Part shown: positions 13,928 to 24,611 of the stretch, one piece after another
Layout: each line of letters begins with the position of its first letter
How positions within the stretch are numbered: the stretch's first letter is position 1
NCBI GenBank assembly: GCA_036852015.1
Contig: JAANDG010000235.1
Span: 62,001-126,000 of the forward strand
Direction of reading: 5' to 3'
DNA length: 64,000 nt
Source: Pelodera strongyloides
Lineage: Eukaryota; Nematoda; Chromadorea; Rhabditida; Rhabditidae
The notes under the pieces: model-generated
Told to the model about the DNA's origin: nothing
What the model saw: only the letters and a program-made list of their open reading frames with translations
Database searches by the model: none
Made by a program: the position numbers and the translations under genes

Positions 13928-14358
13928 TCTGCGGTGCCTGGTTATAAATACCTCAAATGTTTTTTATTTACTATTTGTCAATGAACAGACATTCGCAGAA
14001 ATCCATTCATAAACAGCACCCATTGAGACAAGAGAAAGATAACCAAGTACATAATCAAATGTTCCAGTGCAAACAAGTAAGTCTCATGAAATAAAAAAAA
14101 CACTTTATACAGATTAAAGGTACTCAACTTTCCACACAAAAATTGCTCTAAAACATTGTTGTTCTCTGAACAAAATCACATTCTTATGCGCTATGAGCAA
14201 AGCGTATCTCAGATAAAATTCACAGGATATTTCAAGGCTTCTTTCTGGACAAGAGCAGAGATTCGATATGTAGAGAAAATACATAAAATGTATGCCACAA
14301 ATATAAAAAATATCACCGTAAACTCTGGGGGTGCCAAGCAAAGGAAAACGTACTCAAT

Positions 14359-14427
14359 GGGTAGCCTCGTATAATTATCTGCAGTTCTCGGTCAATGGAC
14401 ATCATGATCAACTATACGAGGTTACCC
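14359..14427. repeat. Short hairpin between CHIP and CHP1
   Basis: GGGTAGCCTCGTATA on the left is matched in inverse by TATACGAGGTTACCC on the right, with a spacer of about 25 bases. It lies in the roughly 800-bp gap between the two minus-strand genes. It may be a small foldback element or a structured 3' end of CHP1 mRNA; I cannot tell which. Confidence 0.55.
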
Positions 14428-14729
14428 TTATTTAAGATAAGGCTAGCTTGAATAAAGAATGGTTGGAATGTTCAGACTAGGATAACACACAGAAGACACT
14501 AGAATATCCTTTTTGGTGTTCAATTAAATAGCAAGCGGTTTTGGAGTTCAATCAATAAGTATCGAAAGTAGGAATAAAAAGATGACGGGAAGTCCGAAAG
14601 AACAGGAAGTCGGTGTTTTCTCGACCGCAGCACCTAAAAAAGCAATACAAACAAAGGGAAATAAAGTTAATGAAAAAGGCGCATGAGGAAATTAGGACAA
14701 AAACTCACCTGGCACATGAAGCGCTAGAT

Positions 14730-15999
14730 TTAGTTAAGGAATCGGATGCTCATTTTCTCCTCAATATCCGTCTTCTCCATGGCACGGCAGAACTCTTCGA
14801 AGGAAATTTTGCCATCGTTGTCGGCATCGGCTTCCTGGATAATAAAAAGATTAGAAAATGAAGGATAGTCAAAAAAATCAACGCAGAAGGACTCATGTTA
14901 CACAACAATTTTGGTGTGGCTTTTGAAAAGCCAGTCTGGTTCATCAATAGCTGATGCTTCGATCGTAAATGATAATTTCTAATAACCAAAACAATAAGTT
15001 CACCTCAATGGTTCTATCGGCAATCTTATCTAGTTGCTCGGCCGTGATGTTGGCTCCCACCATGGAGTTGAGGATCACCTGAATGAATTAACTAGGCATG
15101 TTTATCAAAAGAAAGTTACGGAAGTTCACGGACAATAAGAGTTTCTTTACCTACAAAGTTCCTGCTTAAACCAAATGAAAGACGAAAGTAAGATCCTTAT
15201 TTAATTCACAAACTTTGTCTACCTTGAACTCCTCTCGGGTGATGTATCCATTTCTGTTGAGGTCATACATCTGGAAGGCGAACTGGAGCTTATCACGGCG
15301 GCCGTTCAGGATGTTCTTCTTACTTCTGAAAGAATGTTCGAATAAGAGAATGTCTAATGGAAAGACAAATTAAAGACATTGAATTTGTTAAAATACACTA
15401 TGTGCTTACATATTAGAATTCTATCTTATCTACAGCACAATAGCAACATATAGCCTTGCCTCACTTTACACATGTTGCTCAAATTAATGATCAAGTTACC
15501 TGTTGATGGGCTGGAAGTGGGCAAGGATCCTCACAAATTGTCTGAAGTTGATTTTCTGTAGGTCTCCGGCCTCGTTATCTAGAACAAATACGGTTGTTAT
15601 GCCGAAGAAGAATGGAACCAACAATCCTTAATTGAAATACACGGTATAAGAGCAGACATGAAAGACAACTCACTGTCGCTGGCCAAGGTGAAGAAGGCAT
15701 CAACAATCCGATCACCAAGCGGGTTGACTGCCAGCTCGGGAACATTCAGGAAGTCATCACGCTCCAGATAGCCTTGTCCCTAAAATATTGTTGGAGTTTA
15801 GTAAAACGGGGTCCAGAAGAAGACGCAAATAGCTGAAATGCGACATACTAGACAATCGATGATCGGTAACAGCTACCTTTTTATCCAAAGAAAGGAATCT
15901 CGAATAAAGACGGACGATCTGGTTTCTGTTGAATTCGGTCTCGCGGACAATCTCATCGATCTCCTCGTCGCGGAGCATCAGTGAAGAGCTGTTTCCCAT
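14730..15999 (-). CDS. CHP1: Calcineurin B homologous protein (CHP1), 6 exons
   Basis: Exons on the minus strand: 15999-15877, 15779-15674, 15578-15500, 15325-15223, 15078-15004, 14834-14730. All are GT-AG and in phase, giving 196 residues (human CHP1 has 195). The protein starts MGNSSS, an N-myristoylation signal. EF-hand 3 is canonical (D124, N126, N128, Y130, T132, E135) and EF-hand 4 is canonical (D165, D167, D169, K171, S173, E176); EF-hands 1 and 2 are degenerate, as in the family. The ends RLYSRF..SLDK and EKMSIRFLN are CHP1 signatures and rule out calcineurin B itself. CHP1 is a Ca2+-binding cofactor of Na+/H+ exchangers and of membrane traffic. A strong splice-acceptor-like site sits 6 bases before the ATG. 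Confidence 0.95.
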
Positions 16000-16005
16000 A
16001 GTGTT

Positions 16006-16020
16006 CTGAAGGAAACACCA
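16006..16020 (-). promoter_or_regulatory. Acceptor-like site just upstream of CHP1 start
   Basis: Reading the minus strand, TTTCCTTCAG is followed by six bases and then the CHP1 ATG. So short a distance suggests either a 5' UTR intron or a spliced-leader trans-splice acceptor. No upstream exon is evident in the next few hundred bases. The site is visible; its use is inference. Confidence 0.5.
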
Positions 16021-17960
16021 ATTATTATAATCGTACGAATGGAAATACGAATTCACACGTGACTCAATGAGAGCGCGAGGATACCAGAAACAAAATAAAC
16101 ATACGTGAATTATTTTTAGATATTGCACACAAAATAGAGTACAGAATGCAGACAAGAAATTTAGATGTATTACTATGACACAACGGCGCCATCAGAAAAT
16201 TAGCTTATCGATCGAAGTATGAAAAAAAGTGTACAACGGTAAAGAACTGAAGTTATTTTGTGCTGCCGGATACTATTCGGAAAATTAGACGGCTAATTAA
16301 TAGTGTTCGCAGATAATCGTGTAAAATGATAGGCTGAAAAGAATATTTTGTCTCAAACACATAAAAAATGTTTCTTTCACCAGACTTTCAAAGCCATATG
16401 ATGGGCGAGGGATTTGAATAATTTTCCTATCGCGAAAAACTCAGTGGCGCACAGCCAGCCTATTTGACAAATAAATAGAAAGATCGAAAAGAATCCATTT
16501 TCAGCGTATAAAGCGCGTTTTTCATGTGAGCATAAAAAGGATAATATTTGCTTCAGAAGCAAAAGTTCATCGTATCGGGACCGAATGGCAATGAGAAAAA
16601 AAATACATGTGAAGTGAGATTTTAGAAAAGATGAAATTTGTTTTCGGCAATAAATGCATGTTGACGTGTGGGTATTGTTCGATCGCGCAAAACCAGTAAG
16701 CGGAGTAATTTGAACTGACAGCGAGACGGCGATAAAAGAAAATTCTGGCGTTTGAGAAAATTGGCACAGACATTTTAACATCATTAATTGGTGAACCTGA
16801 ACCCTCAGCCTTTGTAGTGACCATCCCGACCTTACTTTAGACGGCAGCTGTCGAATATTGACATTGTATATTAGGCATTGAGCCGCATTTACAGGAAAAA
16901 AAACAAAGTCATCCGTAACCAAGTTAGCAGTTTATGTTGGAATCCACTCATAGAAAATACTATTATTTTTTTTTAAAGCCACAATAATTACGCATAGACT
17001 GTGGAGAGGAAAAACATAGAGAAATCAATTTCAGGACTATGTTTCTTTCTTCCTCACAAAAGGAGCAATTACGAAAAAAATACTGAAGCTCTAAGTACAG
17101 ACGCCGCATAATTACCAATTAGCCTGTAAGACAACGAGCAACTTGTGATATGTGATATGGTCGGGGTACAAAGTACAATGATAGTGAGATGAATGATGGG
17201 GAGATGGCGAACCAGAAAGACAGTACATCATTTGCACTAAGAACAAAGGTTGCCCTATCACATTACGGATGGAGCTTTTGATATGTATGTTTAGAACTTT
17301 ATAAGAGTTAGAGCAAAGAAGTGGGCAAGGTACTGAAGTTGACTGGCTAAATGAATGTAATGGCAATGGTATTTAAATGGTACTACCATATGGTACTGCC
17401 GTCTTAGGGTGCCTTTTGATTATATGTTATTTATGTAATCAATAAACCTTTATTATTATTGTATACCTTTCTACACAGCCACATTCACAGTTTACAGATA
17501 CAGGAAGCAAAAATTATATTTGTTTGGGTCCGATGAAAGATAGTTTCTCACAAAGTTAGGCATAAAGTCTTACAGAGTACACGTTGCTAATCAATATATA
17601 CCGTCTTAAAATACTTCCAAACAGTGGAAGTATGAAAACTGGAAATCAGTGCATAAATAGCACGTAGCGCGGGTGTTCTTAAGACGTCAGCAAGATATAT
17701 TACACCTCCAGGAAGGAGAATGATTTCATTTCTCCGATGAAATACCCAATGTACCCAACAAACTGGTCTGCAGGGTTATTTTGGGAATGTCCACTTACTA
17801 ACCAAGCACTTATCTAAATATCAAAAATCAAATTATCATTATCTAAATATCAATTCACTGCTTCCTTGTACATAACTACCATTATTTAGCTAATACTCAT
17901 AAGAAAATTTACATCGTCCATCACTGCTGTGTGACAAACAGCAACTTTTTTGGTTTAGTC
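16021..17960. other. Spacer upstream of CHP1
   Basis: No gene is recognised. Overlapping minus-strand open frames at 16.4-16.9 kb show no family motif. It may hold the CHP1 promoter. The right part contains the repeat tail at 17398-17461. Confidence 0.4.
17398..17461 (+). repeat. Retroposon-like 3' tail, copy 2
   Basis: The stretch runs from GCCGTCTTAGGGTGCC to a TTATTATTATTG end and matches 2213-2274 in inverse orientation. The simple ATT tail and shared 3' portion suggest a SINE or truncated LINE. The 5' boundary is not defined. Confidence 0.45.
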
Positions 17961-18393
17961 TTAAAGCGAAATGGTATCCAGTTTGGGGTTTTTAGGTAAA
18001 AGAAGTTTAACTTCTTTTATTAATGGAAAGCGACATAAACAAATAGAAAAATAAATAGAAAATGGAAAAATAACGACGCAAAATTTTTATTTTTTTTTGA
18101 ATTTTGTATAGGAAAAATTGGATCCGTACGATTTCCATACATTATGGATCGTACAATGTACGACCCCCCCACAATTGTCGATTGGATTTAGACGTAGTGT
18201 TACATGGTAGTTAATCCACTACAGTGATAGTGGCCACCATTGTCAGCCGCGCCTAGGGCACGATTTCTATGAAGGCATAGCTAAGTGGTAGTGCTCTAGC
18301 TTTTGGCGCGGTTGATCCCGGGTTCGATCCCCGGTGGCGACCAACTATTTGCAGGAAATTTGTTGAAGGCTAGTGGGTACCATTTCGCTTTAA
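17961..18393. mobile_element. TTAA-flanked MITE carrying a tRNA-like sequence
   Basis: Left end TTAA AGCGAAATGGTATCC, right end GGGTACCATTTCGCT TTAA. The inverted repeats are about 15 bp. The left subterminal GTTTGGGGTTTTT stretch is also found at one end of the element at 56887-57280, so the two belong to one family. No transposase is present. Inside lies a tRNA-like sequence (18271-18342) with A and B boxes, absent from the sister element. Confidence 0.7.
18271..18342 (+). pseudogene. tRNA-like sequence (degenerate)
   Basis: A good A box (TAGCTAAGTGG, 18278-18288) and a perfect B box (GGTTCGATCCC, 18321-18331) are correctly spaced. The T arm pairs fully (CCGGG with CCCGG). The acceptor and anticodon stems do not pair, so this is a tRNA pseudogene or the head of a tRNA-derived element rather than a working tRNA. 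The ACCA at the end is probably chance. It could still recruit polymerase III. Confidence 0.6.
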
Positions 18394-18840
18394 CTAATAG
18401 CCTTTTGGTGAAGCAAATAAAAACGGCTTATATACATAAAGAAGGTGAAACAACCCACACGTATTTCATTTTGACACTACAATTAGCTGTGGGCCACCAA
18501 GGTTTCAAAGAGTTTAACTGTAAAGGAAAGCAATTCAAAAAGTATAAGTAAAGTGATTCGAACAACCAAAATGTTTCATCCCCTCTCACCCAGGAAACAA
18601 AATTAGTGAATGAATTTTACACAACAATTTTCGTTCGCAAATATTTTCAAAGGATGACTCAATCGATTTTATGAAATTAAGTACAGCTAATCATCTTATC
18701 GTTATTACTGAACAAAATAGTCAATACAATCATTCAATAAGATGTGGTTTGCCAAGTATAGTGAATAGCTACTGAAACATTGTAGTATATATAATATTAT
18801 AAAACTGGAAAAAAGGGCTCTCTGATGTAACCCAAACTAT

Positions 18841-18860
18841 GTTAGCGCTATCGCGCTAAC
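18841..18860. repeat. Small perfect hairpin repeated at 33.86 kb
   Basis: GTTAGCGC-TATC-GCGCTAAC forms a perfect stem. About 50 bases around it recur near 33835-33890 with one arm mutated. It directly precedes the 3' end of the Penelope-like element. Probably the tail of another dispersed repeat. Confidence 0.45.
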
Positions 18861-18992
18861 AAAGGATTACTTCACTATAATAAACCAAAAGTATAACTGG
18901 TAAAGAATTAAAATTAAACTATGAGAAACAACTAAAAGAAAGTGTGAAAAAAGAAAATTAAACGAAAGTACCCGGTAATACCCAGGTAACCC

Positions 18993-19052
18993 GTTTCGAC
19001 CCCAAAGTCACAGACGGGATTTTATGGCAAGCTGTGGAGGGGTCATCATCAG
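18993..19052 (-). ncRNA. Hammerhead-like core motif in the element's 3' region (candidate)
   Basis: On the minus strand CTGATGA is followed by GACCCC, a loop of about 36 bases, then GGGGTC and GAAAC. This is the arrangement CUGANGA - stem II - GAAA of a hammerhead ribozyme. Hammerheads are known in Penelope-like elements. One extra base separates CUGAUGA from stem II, and I could not assign stems I and III or the cleavage site convincingly. An identical motif is in the second copy (23407-23466). Confidence 0.35.
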
Positions 19053-19310
19053 TGTGATGCCACAGCTTACCAAGTATAAAATGACTGTTAATTGAATAAT
19101 AAATTAAACAAAATAAATATAAAATAATAGTGAAATTTTGAGGGGATTAAAGAAAAAAGAACCAGGTGTGTGTTACTGGGCTAGTAATAAAAAACCCGTG
19201 GCTATATTATCAATGAAGGCAATTAGACGCGTAGTTTATAGTTCAATTTTATTTGACCAAACTTTATGGTATAAGGAAGAAAGAAGGGAGAAGAAATCAG
19301 AAAGAAGATA

Positions 19311-22103
19311 TTAGAAAAATTTGTCTACCCACTCAATTAGATGGTTTACGGAAATTAAGTATTTTTGTGATAATACTGGATATTTTCTGAAGCATTTGAT
19401 GGTATTATCCTTGATGGCTTTATCGGGGTATTTATTATTTGCTAACCTATTAAGGAGTTGCTCTATCTTATCTTTAAAAAAGGATAGTGATGATGTGCAT
19501 CTTCCAATTCTAATAATTTCTCCATATATACAGCTAATTTTGATATTAGTACTAATAGAACTGTCATACATAGGAAAACGAATTACTTCAAAACAGTAAT
19601 CATCAGTTTTATTATATAAGTTAATGCTCCACATAGAATCTTGTCGTTTTAGGTACAAATCTAGAAAAGCAGCTTCATTATCTCTATCATTAGCCGCTTC
19701 CAGTGTAAGAGTGGCTGGATACATTTGAATTATATTAGTTATAACATTTGGATCATTATAAAAAATGGCTATATCATCCATATATCTTTTTATACAAGTT
19801 TTTATACTTATATGGTGGTTTGCGGGATTTTTGAGGTATCTGAATTCGATCATAGATAGTGTGAGGTCTGCTAAGAGCGGTGATGCATTACCTCCCTGTG
19901 GGACTCCTTTTATTTGTTTGAAAATACTGTTACGGAAGACAAGGAAACTATTTTCAATTATATACTTAGTGAGGTGTTTTATTTCGTGAGCTCCGAAGCA
20001 ATTCTTACTCGGGGAATCAGTGTAGAAACATTTCTTGTTATTGACATTAATTAAGAGTTTTCCTGAATTTTTGAAACATATGTCTATAAGCTCAAAAATG
20101 TTATTTAATATGCAATCATGAGGTAAATTAGTGAAAAGACTACTGAAGTCCATAACTTTAAGCTTACTGAATTTATTAATATTCGAATTATTAGTAACAG
20201 ACATAGAGTTATCTATTGATAGGTATCTGTTTTTCTTAGTACTCCAGTTGCCGGCTGCGTTACAGTAGTTACGGAAATGAGTTTTGAAGTGTTTTAGGAC
20301 TTTTTGAAGTGTAACAGAGGCGGTTTTTAACGAACTAGTCTTAGCTGCTGTTATGAAACGCATTTTGACCACTTCTTTGTGTAACTTTGGAATTGCATAA
20401 ATTATTGGTAAGTTAGTATCGCCAAAAGACTCACTGATGCCTAGAACTCTACTATAGTTTTTATGTCTGTTAATGATGGAGTCTTTACTTTCGATCTCGT
20501 AAGGTACATAGGTGTCATTGCCTTGAATAATCGGCGGAACCGAACCACTAGTAATATTTACACCTAATTCTTTATATAAATGTGCATTATACAATAAGGG
20601 ACACGAAAAACAGAAATTTGTTGAGGCCTTATCAACGCAAGTGATAATGAATTGTCTCCTTATGTCCTGAAGTTCGTTTATGTAGATATTTCTGCTATCA
20701 TGTATATCAGGAATATTTATCGTATCCATAAAATTTTCCATGTGTTGTAAATTTATACCATTTTTGGCTAGGAATTTAATTAGTTTATCATAAAGATCAG
20801 CTAGAGATTCTCTTAGCAATAAATGAGCGACTTCTCTTCTATAAGGCTCTCTGAACTTAGTACCTTTAGCTAGGATACGAGTCGCAATAGGAAAATGATG
20901 CTTAAATATTTGACAATTACCGGTAATAATGTGTCTAGAGCCGTTGTACTCGATAATTTCTTTATTTTTACAGTATTGTAAGGTAATTTATGCAATGGCA
21001 TTTAAGACTTGCATTAATATCATTATTGACAAATTGCTTATAATTAAACAACAAAGGACCTAATGGAACATTGTACTTATAACGGAACATTATAGAAGGT
21101 ACGTAACTAAGTGGTATTTGGTTATTCAAAAATAAAGACCTGATCGCTTTTTTGAATTGGTATTGTAGGTTGTCAGTGGGATCACTATTGATGTAGGGGA
21201 TAACAATACAAAAGTCTGGTTTCTTCTTATTTGTAGATTTACCAAAATTGGTTGGAATTGTCATCCTACCACACAAAGCTTCAACGTTAACTTTAAACTC
21301 ATGTGAAGAATCACTTGAAAAATAAGTACCAAGAAAAAGTCTTTTATGTTGTTTGGAAAGTGAGAAATTTAGCCGACTTAGTTCGTGATAGTGTACGTTT
21401 CTATTAAGATCCGGTAAATTAACGACTGGACCATTGCGTACCCTATTATTACGTCTGGTACCTCTATTTTTGAAAGGTCTTTTAATTTTAAGTGAATAGT
21501 AAGGGATATGTGAGTTACCTAGACCTTTATGGTTTATATCGCTTATGATTCCATATCCTTTTATATTATCATTCAAACCAAACGGATAAGCTGTATTTAA
21601 TAATTTAATCCAAAATAATTCTTTTTCTTTCCTTATGTTATTATTTAGCGAATCGCTCAGATTGTCAAGTATATGAATGGTAAAAAGTTTCGTAGACGAC
21701 CAGGTTGGCACTCTGCAAAATGTTTGTAAAGTAATGTATCGTTGGATTCTTTTTTGATATGATAGCGGTGCTGACTGAAACGAGCCTTAAGGGTTCTTTT
21801 AGTTTCGCCTACATATTGTATACCACATTTAGAACAAGTAATACAATACACCAATCCACAACTGTTACAATTTGTATTACTTGTAGAATAAGTATTACTA
21901 AAATAGCTGGTGGAATTGCTTCTTACTATTCTTTCAAATGATATTAAAGGACATATCTTACAAGCTTTGTATGTGCATTTATTACCAAATTGATGAGTTC
22001 CTTCAAGGGAAGTAATTATAAGTTTAGGGCCAAGTTTACGAGAGGTAAGAGTAAGACGATGATGGTATTCTGTGTTTGTAGCAGGGCATAAATTCTCCCC
22101 AGT
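19311..22103 (-). pseudogene. Penelope-like polyprotein (GIY-YIG + RT), frameshifted
   Basis: Three open segments read leftward. The first (from about 22103 to 21657) has CTYKACKICP and then the GIY-YIG core (GIQYVGETKRTLKARFSQH). The second (21711-20968) is a linker ending in CHCINYL. The third (20950-19311) contains the RT: motif A DFSSLFTNLP, motif B KGVPQGGNASPLL and the catalytic YMDD followed by IAIF. Frameshifts near 21690 and 20975 break the frame; otherwise the catalytic residues are kept. Function by family: the endonuclease nicks target DNA and the RT copies the RNA there. No start codon is visible for the first segment. Confidence 0.8.
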
Positions 22104-22785
22104 TCAGCCGCCCTTGGCCTTATGGGAAATCTAGAGTGGGTTGGACACTTCGGATATACCTGACATGGCGGGATCGAGGTAAAAACCTCTGCCACGGTGG
22201 TACGAGGGTCCCAGGGTCACCAAGCCTGTCACCCTTGCTAGCGCCAATCCCGCCGGGTGACCCTGTAGGACGGCCAGTATTGAATACGAAAGGTGTGAAG
22301 AAGAAGTGCAAATTAATAAATTTACAAGGAATACGAGTAAGTAAAAGGAGCACATGATTCTCCAAAGCCAACCCTCATTGTACCTGAAGCTTAGAAAATA
22401 ATAATGTAAGAAAGTATATAATATAATTTGTGGGAATAGGCTTCTGGTAAATGTTAGTATCCACATTTAAGATAGGTAATTGGGGACCAGAATCTGGTAC
22501 GGAATGGCAATTTTGTGAGAATCATATGTAGAGAATAAGTAAGGCTATTAAGTGAGAAAACACTTACTAGTAGTTTTGAATGAGAAGTAAATAAAGTGGA
22601 AGAGAATAACTCTTGATATGTTCAAGAGAAATTAATGAGGGCCCAAAAGTACGAGCGTATAGAAGAAATCAGGAAACTAATAGTATAGAAATAATAAATG
22701 GTTGAAGACGTGGTATAGCTAGAAAGCGCATATTGTAAATAAAATACAATATTCTGTAGTAACAGGAAAGAGAAGTCATGATATA
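22104..22785. other. Unassigned stretch between the two Penelope copies
   Basis: A moderately GC-rich part (22.1-22.3 kb) with small inverted repeats (for example GTGACCC/GGGTCAC) is followed by AT-rich DNA. No gene is recognised. It may contain part of the 5' region of the element or an older insertion. Confidence 0.35.
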
Positions 22786-23117
22786 GAGCTGCCGAGAAGG
22801 CAGGATATTGAACTGCCGCGAGGGCAGGGTAGTGAACTGCCGCGAGGGCAGGATAGGGAGCTGCCGCGAGGGCAGGGTAGGGAGCTGCCACGGGGGCAGG
22901 GTAGGGAGCTGCCACGAGGGCAGGGTAGGGAGCTGCCACGAGGGCAGGGTAGGGAGCTGCCACGAGGGCAGGGTAGGGAGCTGCCGCGAGGGCAGGGTAG
23001 GGAGCTGCCACGAGGGCAGGGTAGGGAGCTGCCACGAGGGCAGGGTAGGGAGCTGCCACGAGGGCAGGGTAGGGAGCTGCCGCGAGGGCAGGGTAGGGAG
23101 CTGCCACGAGGGCAGAG
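22786..23117. repeat. 24-bp palindromic tandem repeat, about 14 units
   Basis: The unit is GAGCTGCCACGAGGGCAGGGTAGG with variants. Each unit contains the inverted pair CTGCC/GGCAG, so each can form a small hairpin. Because 24 is divisible by 3, all frames stay open and give artefactual repetitive proteins on both strands (such as GSCHEGRV). The array ends directly in a run of 63 A. Confidence 0.95.

Positions 23118-23180
<63 letters not shown>
23118..23180. repeat. Homopolymer of 63 A
   Basis: An uninterrupted run of A starts immediately after the 24-bp repeat array. It may be a retroposition-type tail on the plus strand, with the tandem array as part of the inserted sequence. The exact length may be affected by sequencing or assembly. 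Confidence 0.95.
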
Positions 23181-23182
<2 letters not shown>

Positions 23183-23289
23183 TATAAAAAAGAAGTATAT
23201 AAATGAACAAGATAAAACAAAAGAATAGAACCATTTGCTGAGGACGGGGAAATTAATCCTCCAGTGCACTCAGACAACATGATTCCAAG

Positions 23290-24055
23290 TATAATAAACC
23301 AAAAGTATAACTGGTAAAGAATTAAAATTAAACTATGAGAAACAACTAAAAGAAAGTGTGAAAAAAGAAAATTAAACGAAAGTACCCGGTAATACCCAGG
23401 TAACCCGTTTCGACCCCAAAGTCACAGACGGGATTTTATGGCAAGCTGTGGAGGGGTCATCATCAGTGTGATGCCACAGCTTACCAAGTATAAAATGACT
23501 GTTAATTGAATAATAAATTAAACAAAATAAATATAAAATAATAGTGAAATTTTGAGGGGATTAAAGAAAAAAGAACCAGGTGTGTGTGTTACTGGGCTAG
23601 TAATAAAAAACCCGTGGCTATATTATCAATGAAGGCAATTAGACGCGTAGTTTATAGTTCAATTTTATTTGACCAAACTTTATGGTATAAGGAAGAAAGA
23701 AGGGAGAAGAAATCAGAAAGAAGATATTAGAAAAATTTGTCTACCCACTCAATTAGATGGTTTACGGAAATTAAGTATTTTTGTGATAATACTGGATATT
23801 TTCTGAAGCATTTGATGGTATTATCCTTGATGGCTTTATCGGGGTATTTATTATTTGCTAACCTATTAAGGAGTTGCTCTATCTTATCTTTAAAAAAGGA
23901 TAGTGATGATGTGCATCTTCCAATTCTAATAATTTCTCCATATATACAGCTAATTTTGATATTAGTACTAATAGAACTGTCATACATAGGAAAACGAATT
24001 ACTTCAAAACAGTAATCATCAGTTTTATTATATAAGTTAATGCTCCACATAGAAT
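23290..24055 (-). mobile_element. Second Penelope-like copy, 3' end only
   Basis: This is collinear and near-identical with 18876-19639. It contains the last roughly 107 residues of the RT and the whole 3' region with the hammerhead-like motif (23407-23466). The main difference is an extra GT at the GTGTGT stretch near 23583. It is either a separate 5'-truncated insertion or the upstream partial unit of a head-to-tail arrangement, which is common for this class. Confidence 0.85.
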
Positions 24056-24345
24056 AAGGAATAAAAAAAATAACTTAAAGGAATGATTAACAGTGGTGAA
24101 GAGTGTCGTGCGGAAAAAAAGACGCATTCGCATGAAAAGAACAACTGACTGAGGCGGTGCGGTTGGGTGTCTGCTGTCTCTCTTCATCAGCCGTGTTCTA
24201 TGTCTTTCATTTTCTTTCATTTTCGCAGTAAGCGTACTCTCTCATCAAAGTGGTGCAGTGTGCAAGCAAACCCGTAGACCACTGCACAATACTTACAGTA
24301 CGATCATCAAATCCAGCTGAAGAACTAAAATTAGAGGTTCCCCTA

Positions 24346-24611
24346 TAAAGCCGCGTCCGAGTTGGGAAAAGGTTGTGGAATTCCGGAATTCCACCGTTCG
24401 AGATGGGACACCGGAAACGTAAATGTTTTTCCGTCATTTAGCCCCAACCGTCGGGGCAAGCGTCATTTTTGGCTTTTGCAGTTGTCAAAAATATAATCCC
24501 ACAACGATTCCACTACGGTATTTTTGCTTGTCCTAGCACGTTTCCGCGTCCATCTCGAACGGGGGAATTCCGGAATTCCACCAACTTTTTCCCAACTCGA
24601 ACGCGGCTTTA
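24346..24611. mobile_element. Short inverted-repeat element with nested palindromes
   Basis: Left end TAAAGCCGCGTCCGAGTTGG, right end CCAACTCGAACGCGGCTTTA. The inverted repeats extend about 75 bp and contain the inner palindrome GGAATTCCGGAATTCC in each arm. No coding capacity. The target-site duplication is not clear, so the superfamily is open. Confidence 0.7.

Larger units (their letters stand above)
18876..22103 (-). mobile_element. Penelope-like retroelement, GIY-YIG before RT, 5' truncated
   Basis: Transcribed leftward. From 5' to 3' it has a Cys-rich stretch (CTYKACKICP), a GIY-YIG endonuclease, a linker, a reverse transcriptase and a 3' untranslated region ending at 18876. The 3' part (18876-19639) recurs at 23290-24055 with essentially only a 2-base GT repeat difference, so both insertions look recent. 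The right (5') boundary near 22100 lacks a start codon and meets unrelated DNA, so the copy is probably 5' truncated. Domain order is permuted compared with classical Penelope elements, where GIY-YIG is C-terminal. Confidence 0.85.

Noticed and set aside
10922..15999. CHP1 and CHIP as an operon
   Set aside because: Same strand and about 800 bp apart, but no polycistronic signal or spliced-leader evidence is visible. CHIP lacks a convincing acceptor close to its ATG.
14730..15999. Calcineurin B itself
   Set aside because: The N terminus [15 protein letters not shown], the RLYSRF..SLDK segment and the EKMSIRFLN end are those of CHP proteins, and EF-hands 1-2 are degenerate.
16377..16922. 181-codon minus-strand open frame upstream of CHP1
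   Set aside because: Overlaps another open frame, with no recognisable domain. Composition looks random, and it lies where the CHP1 promoter should be.
18303..18551. Open frame starting inside the tRNA-like sequence
   Set aside because: It begins in the tRNA B-box region and crosses the MITE border; no coding evidence.
22622..23280. Overlapping repetitive proteins on both strands (such as ALVAAPYP or GSCHEGRV repeats with poly-Phe or poly-Lys)
   Set aside because: They are translations of the 24-bp tandem repeat and the A run. Every frame is open because the unit length is a multiple of three.
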